A stretch of 64,000 bases of DNA from Prevotellaceae bacterium UBA4332 (GTDB lineage Bacteria > Bacteroidota > Bacteroidia > Bacteroidales > Bacteroidaceae): assembly GCA_002394365.1 (NCBI GenBank), contig DGTQ01000011.1, positions 75,354 to 139,353 of the forward strand. Reading direction: 5' to 3'. Shown one piece after another: positions 63,255 to 64,000 of this stretch. A program made the translations under genes and the position numbers. The first letter of the stretch is position 1, and each line of letters begins with the position of its first letter. The notes below the pieces were generated by a model that did not search any database, had not been told where the DNA came from, and saw only the letters and a program-made list of their open reading frames with translations.

Positions 63255-64000
63255 TTAAATGATATCTAATTTATTCATGAATATGCATGCTATCAGTATG
63301 GGGCACGCTATGCGTGATAAGAAGTAGAACGTATTTACTGTCCAGGCTCGATGCGGATAGCGGCCGTTCGAGGTCAGTTCTTTCACCACCACTTCCTTTG
63401 GCATTATCCATCCCACTATAAGCATGGTTATGAGTGCTCCCAGAGGCAGCATTATGTTGGCTGTCAGTTTGTCGATGTTGTCAAAGAACGTGTCGCCAAA
63501 GAGTCCGTAGCCTTCATGTGACAGGCTGTAGGCGCTCAGCATTCCTATGACAGAACAGAAGGCACTCACCACCCATGCCGCCTTGCTGCGTGAGAGAGGT
63601 GTCTCCTGTGATAATACTGATGTGCCTATCTCGTGCAGAGAGATGGTAGAGGTGAGTGCCGCTATGGTGAGCAGCAGGTAGAACATCACGCTCACTACAT
63701 ATGCTACTGGGTGAGGGAAAGCCTGTTCAAACACGTTTGGCATAGTCATAAACACCAGACTTGGACCAGCATCGGGTTCCACGTTTACTGAGAAGGCTGC
63801 AGGGAATATCATCAGTCCAGCCATCATAGCTACTGCTACGTCTATGAGTGTTATCTCGACGGTAGATTTCAGCAGATTGGTATCTTCCTTGAAGTATGAG
63901 GCATAGGTGCACAGACAAGTCATACCCAGACTGAGAGAGAAGAAAGCCTCGCCCAGTGCCTTGAATATCACATGGGCATCTATCTTGGTGAAGTCAGGAT
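63255..64000 (-). CDS. Sodium-dependent transporter of the NSS/SNF family, C-terminal part (5' end outside window)
   Basis: The frame is open to the right edge (DFTKIDAHVIFKALGEAFFSLSLGM...), so the gene starts beyond the window. The visible part has about seven membrane segments with family landmarks ALGEAFFSLSLGMTCLCTYASYF, DVAVAMMAGLMIFPAAFS and LLTIAALTSTISLHEIGTSVL. NSS transporters import amino acids or similar solutes with Na+. It ends 17 nt upstream of the metF ATG and could be co-transcribed with it. Confidence 0.9.
   Translation of the reverse strand, partial: PDFTKIDAHVIFKALGEAFFSLSLGMTCLCTYASYFKEDTNLLKSTVEITLIDVAVAMMAGLMIFPAAFSVNVEPDAGPSLVFMTMPNVFEQAFPHPVAYVVSVMFYLLLTIAALTSTISLHEIGTSVLSQETPLSRSKAAWVVSAFCSVIGMLSAYSLSHEGYGLFGDTFFDNIDKLTANIMLPLGALITMLIVGWIMPKEVVVKELTSNGRYPHRAWTVNTFYFLSRIACPILIACIFMNKLDII

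Overview
The window looks like a chromosomal segment from a member of the Bacteroidales, most likely the Prevotellaceae. The main reasons are the Bacteroidota promoter grammar (TTTG, 19-21 nt, TAnnTTTG) in front of many genes, a SusC/SusD pair, a secreted C10 (streptopain-like) protease, DUF4254 and DUF5020 proteins, an NhaD antiporter, and an IspG of the insert-containing type. No rRNA operon, CRISPR array, integrase or recognisable transposase is present. One tRNA (Arg, anticodon CCT) is present.

Layout. 0-6.3 kb: the 3' end of mutS, leuS, a small secreted peptide and an aminopeptidase P. 6.3-8.3 kb: a 21-bp palindromic repeat array, then a compact unit in which one VapE-type ATPase gene is bounded by ~80-bp terminal inverted repeats. 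8.3-12.7 kb: nhaD, two unknown genes and a TonB-receptor-like barrel. 13.1-17.0 kb: an AT-richer accessory block with a two-gene membrane operon preceded by a candidate structured RNA, and a translationally coupled pair (a Panacea/SocA-like + DUF488 fusion and an unknown 283-aa protein). 17.8-24.5 kb: housekeeping genes (peptide transporter fused to an RdgB-type pyrophosphatase, rhodanese, PAP2-like protein, purE, ispG, pyrE). 24.5-33.2 kb: C10 protease, a xanthine salvage operon (xpt, permease, DUF5020 channel), cysK and metY with a divergent Lrp regulator. 33.3-43.5 kb: an AT-rich stretch with DUF4254/GT9, tRNA-Arg, a GNAT/ABC pair, a candidate replication origin at 36.3-36.6 kb, a rhomboid protease, HU, an ECF sigma cassette and rpoN. 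43.5-64 kb: miaB, susCD, nadA, a toxin-antitoxin pair, cysS, a U32 peptidase, sufE, a large SNF2 helicase, secreted enzymes, metF and a truncated sodium-dependent transporter.

The most striking property of the window is a set of short dispersed repeats of several sequence types. They sit between genes and also inside conserved genes, always without breaking the reading frame: leuS, pepP (twice), the transporter/RdgB fusion, the C10 protease, the DUF5020 signal peptide, miaB, cysS, sufE, the SNF2 helicase and a C1-type peptidase. One 42-bp copy has split a unit of the 21-bp array, which gives nearly clean insertion boundaries. The other main leads are the VapE inverted-repeat unit, whose end hairpins differ by a compensatory base-pair change, the DUF488 pair, the structured RNA at 14.8-15.0 kb and the candidate oriC.

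All calls come from reading the sequence. No database search or folding calculation was run. Family names rest on remembered motifs, and lengths quoted for families are approximate.
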